A DNA stretch of 64,000 nucleotides, taken from positions 30,269 to 94,268 of the forward strand of contig NZ_FVZL01000016.1 in NCBI RefSeq assembly GCF_900168295.1, given 5' to 3'. The position numbers and the translations under genes were made by a program. Position 1 is the stretch's first letter; every line of letters begins with the position of its first letter. The notes beneath the pieces are model-generated. The model was not told the origin of the DNA and did no database searches. It worked only from the letters and a program-made list of their open reading frames with translations. Source of the stretch: Arthrobacter sp. P2b. Its GTDB lineage: Bacteria; Actinomycetota; Actinomycetes; Actinomycetales; Micrococcaceae. Positions 60,254 through 64,000 of the stretch are shown piece after piece.

Positions 60254-61591
60254 ATGTGCCTTCATGACCACACGTCTGCCCCTACACCGGCGGCCAGCCT
60301 CCCGCGCCGTGGCATCCTCGCCGGCGCCGCAGCGCTCGCCGGAATTTCCGTGGCCAGCATCGCCGCGCAGCTCGGCGGCGCATCCGCGGCGCAGGCCGGC
60401 GAAAAGCCCTCAGGCCCGAACTACCACGGCAGCCCGCTGACCCATCCGCCGCTCATCATCGAAGGCGGAACCATCGTGGATCCCCAGACCGGCGGCGCCA
60501 TTGAGGACGGCGTCCTGGTGCTCGACGGCGGCAAGGTGGCCGCCGTCGGAACGCGCGACGAGACGCGTGAAGCCGTTGCCGCCGTCGCCGGCCGCGCCCG
60601 TGTCCTGAACGCGTCCGGCAGGTGGGTGCTGCCCGGTCTAGTGGACGTCCACGTCCACGCGAACGCACTTGCCGACGCGCGGGCCATCCTTCAGGGCGGC
60701 GCCACCAGCGTCCGGAGCGGATCCAGCAGCTTCTACCAGGACGTAGCGCTGGCAGCGCTGCCGGCCTGGGCACCCGGTGTCTCCCCGCGCATGACGCCTG
60801 CCGGGCTGTTTATCTCCCCGGACCTCGGCGACTCGCTCCTTGCCGATCCGGACCTCGCCCCGCTGGCCACCCTTCCCACCGGCGTCCGGGAAACCGCCGA
60901 CCTGGCGTACCTCACCCGCGTGAACCTTTCGCGCGGCGCCCAGGTCATCAAGACCCGCGCCAACCCGCGTGCGGGCATCCCGGAGCAGGACCCGCGCGAA
61001 CTGGTCTACAACCAGGAGCAGCTGTCCGCAGTGGTGAAGGCGGCCAGGGGCGCGGGTGTGCTCTGCCACGCCTACAGTGCGGAGGGGATCGACGGCGCCG
61101 TCCGCGCCGGGGTGCGCAGCATCGAACACGGCGTCTTCGTCTCCGAGGGCACCATCGCGGAGATGGTGCGCCGGGGGACCTATTTCACGCCCACCATGGA
61201 CGCGATCACCAGCATGGCGGCTTCCCCGAACCCCGTCCTCGCAGCGCGCGGCAAGGAATACGCCCCCATCCTGCAGGCCGCGGTGCGGGCAGCAAAGGAG
61301 GCCGGTGTGACCATCGTGGCCGGCACCGACTCCTTCGGAACGGACGTCACCCCGATCGGCACCGAAGCCCGCCTGCTCGCCGAAGCCGGCCTGTCCCCGC
61401 TGGAGGCGCTGCAGTCAGCCACCGTCCACGCGGCGCGGCTGCTCGGGCTGGGCAACGACGCGGGCCGGCTGGTCCGTGGCGGCTTCGCCGACGCGATTGT
61501 GGTGGACGCGGATCCTCTGTCCAGTGCGTCCGCACTTGAGCAGGTCCGGGTTGTTGTGGCGCAGGGAGCGGTTGTCCGGAACGGGCTTTAA
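60254..61591 (+). CDS. Secreted amidohydrolase-family metal enzyme
   Basis: The 445-residue protein starts at ATG 60254 (AAGGAG six bases upstream; an adjacent ATG is closer to it). The N-terminus has a twin-arginine-type signal (LPRRGILAGAAALAG, ending near AAQA). The amidohydrolase core has HVHAN (about 132-136), a lysine in VIKTRAN, histidines in CHAYSAEG and SIEHGVF and aspartate in AGTDSFG, all metal ligands. It resembles the imidazolonepropionase/prolidase group. It is divergent from a hydrolase with a shared double operator and probably degrades a cyclic amide or peptide outside the cell. Confidence 0.87.
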   Translation: MCLHDHTSAPTPAASLPRRGILAGAAALAGISVASIAAQLGGASAAQAGEKPSGPNYHGSPLTHPPLIIEGGTIVDPQTGGAIEDGVLVLDGGKVAAVGTRDETREAVAAVAGRARVLNASGRWVLPGLVDVHVHANALADARAILQGGATSVRSGSSSFYQDVALAALPAWAPGVSPRMTPAGLFISPDLGDSLLADPDLAPLATLPTGVRETADLAYLTRVNLSRGAQVIKTRANPRAGIPEQDPRELVYNQEQLSAVVKAARGAGVLCHAYSAEGIDGAVRAGVRSIEHGVFVSEGTIAEMVRRGTYFTPTMDAITSMAASPNPVLAARGKEYAPILQAAVRAAKEAGVTIVAGTDSFGTDVTPIGTEARLLAEAGLSPLEALQSATVHAARLLGLGNDAGRLVRGGFADAIVVDADPLSSASALEQVRVVVAQGAVVRNGL

Positions 61592-61597
61592 CGACGA

Positions 61598-61633
61598 AAT
61601 GCCGCGGACACCTTTGCTGGTGTCCGCGGCATT
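61598..61633. terminator. Bidirectional perfect hairpin
   Basis: A perfect 15-base inverted repeat (AATGCCGCGGACACC and complement) around the loop TTTGCT, seven bases beyond the amidohydrolase stop and 12 bases before the convergent lipoprotein gene ends. Confidence 0.8.
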
Positions 61634-61644
61634 CCTGGTTTGGC

Positions 61645-62382
61645 TTACTTGTCGCAGCCGATGCCGTCCCCATCGCGGTCCAGGTGCTTCCCGTAGCCGG
61701 GTGAACCTGCGTAGACAGGTGCCGCGCCCGCAGCGCGCGCAGCAGTGCAGTTCGCGTAGTAGGCGGCGGCCGGAGCGGGGGCAGCCGGAGCCGCGGGAAC
61801 CGCGGGAGCCGGTGCCGGGGCGGGTGCAGCAGGAGCGGCCGGTGCCGGTACGGCCTTGCGGGCTGCGGCATCCCGTGCAGCCTGCTCCGCCGCGGCCTGT
61901 GCGGCAGCGGCCGCTTCCGCAGCAGCCTTTTCGGCTGCTGCGTTTTGAGCCGCGGCCAGCTCGGCGGCAGCCTTTTCTGCAGCCGCCTTTTCGGCGGCAA
62001 CCTTCTCGGCCTCGATCAGCTCGAGGGACTTGACCCCGAGTTTCACGGTGGAGCCCTCTTCCGCCTGGGTATTTTCAGCCGGGTCCTGGGAGATTACCTG
62101 CCAGTTGCTCTTCTTGACGATCGACTTGCCGTCCACTATGTCTTTCGCCTCGACCTCAAACCCGAGGTCTTCCAGCTGCTCCGTCGCCTTATCGAGGGTC
62201 AGGCCCACGACTCCGGGAACGCCAACCTTTGCCGCAGCAGTGGTGGCCACAGCAGTTGCCGCCGACGCCGGTTCCGTTGCCTCCTGCTTGCTGCTGCAGC
62301 CTGTGAGCATCAAGCCAGCGAGCACAACAACTGCCAGCGTCTTCTTCAGGGCTCCTCCCGGAGCCTGCGGATTGAGTGTCAA
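61645..62382 (-). CDS. PASTA-Excalibur lipoprotein
   Basis: The 245-residue frame opens at TTG 62382 (GGGGGAAAA upstream). It has a lipoprotein signal (LAGLMLTGC), a PASTA domain (about residues 52-117), an alanine/glutamate-rich helical stretch (about 118-175), a Pro/Ala linker and an Excalibur calcium-binding domain at the C-terminus (NCTAARAAGAAPVY, DRDGDGIGC). It is surface-attached and may bind peptidoglycan. A CTG codon at 62349, right after a perfect GGAGGA, is a possible alternative start that gives a cleaner signal peptide. Confidence 0.8.
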   Translation of the reverse strand: MTLNPQAPGGALKKTLAVVVLAGLMLTGCSSKQEATEPASAATAVATTAAAKVGVPGVVGLTLDKATEQLEDLGFEVEAKDIVDGKSIVKKSNWQVISQDPAENTQAEEGSTVKLGVKSLELIEAEKVAAEKAAAEKAAAELAAAQNAAAEKAAAEAAAAAQAAAEQAARDAAARKAVPAPAAPAAPAPAPAPAVPAAPAAPAPAAAYYANCTAARAAGAAPVYAGSPGYGKHLDRDGDGIGCDK

Positions 62383-62447
62383 TTTTCCCCCTGGGAATGT
62401 TTGTGTGGGTGATGCGGATGGGTGCGAAACCCGGGTAAAGAGAGCGC

Positions 62448-63848
62448 CTATTCGCAGGCCACGCCGTCCGAGTCCCTGTCAAGCGCGGGCCGGTAGCCAC
62501 CCTGTCCGGCATACAGCGGAGCGGCGCCGGCAGCCTTCGCCGCGGCACAGTTCGCGTAGTAGGCAGCCGCCGGTGCGGGCGCCGGGGCTGCAGGCGCCGG
62601 GGCAGGCGCCACGGGGGCGGGAGCAGGGGCTGCAGGTGCCGCGGCGGGTGCTGCGGGTGCAGGAGCAACCGGGGCCGGAGCCTGGACAGCAGGAGCAGGT
62701 GCAACAGCGGCGGGTGCCGGCTCAGGTGCCACAGGTGCCGGTGAGGCCACAGGAGCCTGGGAAGTCGTCGGCGCGAGCTGACCGCTGCAGTCAGCGAGGA
62801 TGCGTGCCATGGCGTCGTGCTCTGCCTGGGTCACCCACAACCCGTAGGTCGCCTTCACCGATATCTGCCGGGCGACGTATTCGCACCGGAAGCCCTTGTT
62901 CGGCGGCAGCCAGGTGGCGGCGTCGCCGTCGCCCTTTTTCATGTTGGTCGGCCCGTCGGTCGCCTGAAGGTTCAGCGGATCGTTGGCGAACGCTGTCCGC
63001 TGGTCAGTGGTTAGCTGCTGTGCGCCCTTCTGCCAGGCGTCGCTCAGGGCGACTACATGGTCGATCTGGACGGCCGAGCTGGTTGCGGTTCCCCGCAGGA
63101 AGCTGATGTTCGTTCCCGTGTAGGGGTCCGCCAGCGTACCGGACTGCACTTTGCACGGGACGCTGTTGGTGAACGTGATTCCCGTCAGGTCGCGTTTGAG
63201 GGTGTCGTTCCGGGTGTCGCAGCCGTTGCGGTCAACATCCGCCCACGCCTGGCCGAACAGCGCGCGGTCATATCCCGTCTTCGGCGCGCGTCCCTTGATG
63301 GGAAGTGTGGCCAGCAGATCCAGCGCCTTGGTTGCGTAGGCGGGCTGCGGGTTGGGCGATGTCACGGAGACACCCTGCGCCACCAGGGAGGGCGTCTCGG
63401 GATCCAGCGGGGCGCCCGTTTCCTGTGCGGTAGGAGCGGACGACGCCGTTGCGCTGGCTGTGGCTGATGGGCTCGCCTTTGACGATGCGGTGGTCGCGGC
63501 GGTGTCAGATGCGGCTGCCTCGAGGTCCTGCGTCGACACACGAGGGAGGGTGAGTCCACCGGCGATGAAAAGCACGAAAGCGGTGGCGAGGGCAACGGCG
63601 CCCGCCTTCCGCTTGGCGGGGAGCCAAGCCCAGGACCGGCGTCCGGTGAGCAGGACATAAAGACCGGTGAGGGCCGCCGAGATGGCCGCGAAGACCAGTG
63701 CGAGCCCAATCCCGCTGCTCAGCGCGCCCAACAGCATAAACAGAGCCGTGATGCCGGCGACGATAAACGTGGAGGCGCCCGGTTTACGCGGCGGCTTCGG
63801 CGACGGAACGGATGGTGCTGGACCCAAAAGGGCCTCGTATTCGGACAT
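62448..63848 (-). CDS. Membrane-anchored HNH nuclease (DUF1524) with Excalibur domain
   Basis: The 466-residue protein starts at ATG 63848 behind GGGGAAAG. Three hydrophobic segments (about 30-55, 58-70 and 80-100) anchor it, then a Ser/Ala/Thr linker leads to a DUF1524-type HNH domain (about 170-360) with QIDHVVALSDAW near 263 and the later NLQATDGPTNMKKGD. A long Pro/Ala linker and a C-terminal Excalibur domain (NCAAAKAAGAAPLY, DRDSDGVAC) finish it. The nuclease would face outward. It sits next to another Excalibur protein, suggesting joint function at the envelope. Confidence 0.87.
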   Translation of the reverse strand: MSEYEALLGPAPSVPSPKPPRKPGASTFIVAGITALFMLLGALSSGIGLALVFAAISAALTGLYVLLTGRRSWAWLPAKRKAGAVALATAFVLFIAGGLTLPRVSTQDLEAAASDTAATTASSKASPSATASATASSAPTAQETGAPLDPETPSLVAQGVSVTSPNPQPAYATKALDLLATLPIKGRAPKTGYDRALFGQAWADVDRNGCDTRNDTLKRDLTGITFTNSVPCKVQSGTLADPYTGTNISFLRGTATSSAVQIDHVVALSDAWQKGAQQLTTDQRTAFANDPLNLQATDGPTNMKKGDGDAATWLPPNKGFRCEYVARQISVKATYGLWVTQAEHDAMARILADCSGQLAPTTSQAPVASPAPVAPEPAPAAVAPAPAVQAPAPVAPAPAAPAAAPAAPAPAPVAPAPAPAAPAPAPAAAYYANCAAAKAAGAAPLYAGQGGYRPALDRDSDGVACE

Positions 63849-63875
63849 TCTTTCCCCAATTAAGAGGGCCACAAA

Positions 63876-63900
63876 AAGGCCCGGCAATTTGCCGGGCCTT
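63876..63900 (-). terminator. Terminator of a leftward gene at the right edge
   Basis: AAGGCCCGGCAA and its complement form a perfect 12-base stem with a one-base loop. On the minus strand it runs into TTTTTG, a good intrinsic terminator for transcription coming from beyond 64 kb. Confidence 0.72.
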
Positions 63901-63904
63901 CTGC

Positions 63905-64000
63905 TTAGCCTCGATTTTTCATGATGGCCGGTGAGGGGCGCTGGTGTGTGGCGCCGGGTTGCTCTGCGGTTGTTTTCTGTTTTCGGGCAGCCGGGTGTGG
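63905..64000 (-). CDS. C-terminal end of a leftward gene (partial)
   Basis: A frame of 31 codons plus TAA (63907-63905) runs in from the right edge and ends just before the terminator at 63876-63900. The tail is polar and basic (AARKQKTTAEQ, then AIMKNRG). It is too short for a family assignment; the support is the open frame plus the correctly oriented terminator. Confidence 0.4.
   Translation of the reverse strand, partial: PHPAARKQKTTAEQPGATHQRPSPAIMKNRG

Noticed and set aside
1..64000. CRISPR arrays, tRNA or rRNA genes, intact insertion sequences
   Set aside because: No regularly spaced direct repeats, no tRNA-like cloverleaf or rRNA segment and no transposase frame were seen on reading both strands; a covariance or profile search was not possible.

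Overview
The window is high-GC DNA with dense, mostly well spaced genes. Gene content points to an actinobacterium of the Micrococcaceae, most likely an Arthrobacter or Pseudarthrobacter relative. The pointers are a three-gene oleA-oleBC-oleD cluster with the fused OleBC form known from Micrococcus, several DinB/maleylpyruvate-isomerase-like (mycothiol-type) proteins, Excalibur-domain surface proteins and an LmeA-like protein. This placement is inference from gene families; no rRNA or other marker gene is present. No tRNA, rRNA, CRISPR array, intact transposase or integrase was found.

Layout. 1-0.7 kb: two coupled genes of unknown function, one cut by the edge. 1.0-6.0 kb: an amino-acid module (permease, HisC-like aminotransferase, Lrp/AsnC regulator, thiamine-diphosphate enzyme). 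6.1-7.4 kb: a lone, AT-richer phospholipase-D-fold gene that looks acquired. 7.7-15.2 kb: small-molecule enzymes (quinone oxidoreductase type, DHFR-like reductase, DJ-1/PfpI, ketopantoate-reductase-like, PAP2 phosphatase, a lipoprotein, an aminotransferase). 15.3-21.1 kb: a collapsed copy of a BASS transporter gene, an alanine/sodium symporter, and a four-gene membrane operon (membrane protein, K+ channel, serine hydrolase, methyltransferase). 21.1-26 kb: small proteins, a hydrolase, a DHFR-like reductase and a lipoprotein, with one 600-base gap carrying a strong hairpin.

26-33.5 kb: a rifampin-phosphotransferase-shaped enzyme meets the leftward ole cluster, which should make long-chain olefins by head-to-head condensation. 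33.6-39.7 kb: LmeA-like protein, the intact BASS transporter, two small unknowns, a lipid-kinase-like protein, an anchored beta-propeller and a hydrolase that lacks its nucleophile. 39.9-42.5 kb: a TetR-controlled unit (oxidoreductase, hydrolase, regulator) with the same operator at both ends. 42.6-46 kb: PEP synthase and its regulatory kinase/phosphorylase. 46-64 kb: CorC-type transporter, a beta-lactamase-fold lipoprotein without catalytic residues, a secreted phosphodiesterase, a tandem pair of mycothiol-type genes of which one carries a nonsense codon, a LuxR regulator with divergent partners, class III aminotransferase, several small enzymes, a divergent hydrolase/amidohydrolase pair with a double operator, and two Excalibur-domain envelope proteins, one with an HNH nuclease domain.

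The most unusual feature is a 13-base word, GCCGCCGTCGTAC, that recurs across the window. It forms the loop-proximal part of at least four intergenic terminator-like hairpins whose outer stems differ, and also occurs singly. Other points of interest are the gutted BASS duplicate with its own terminator copy, a short repeat that keeps an encoded peptide at two intergenic loci, and three well-defined candidate operators (TetR unit, hydrolase/amidohydrolase intergenic region, oleA upstream region).
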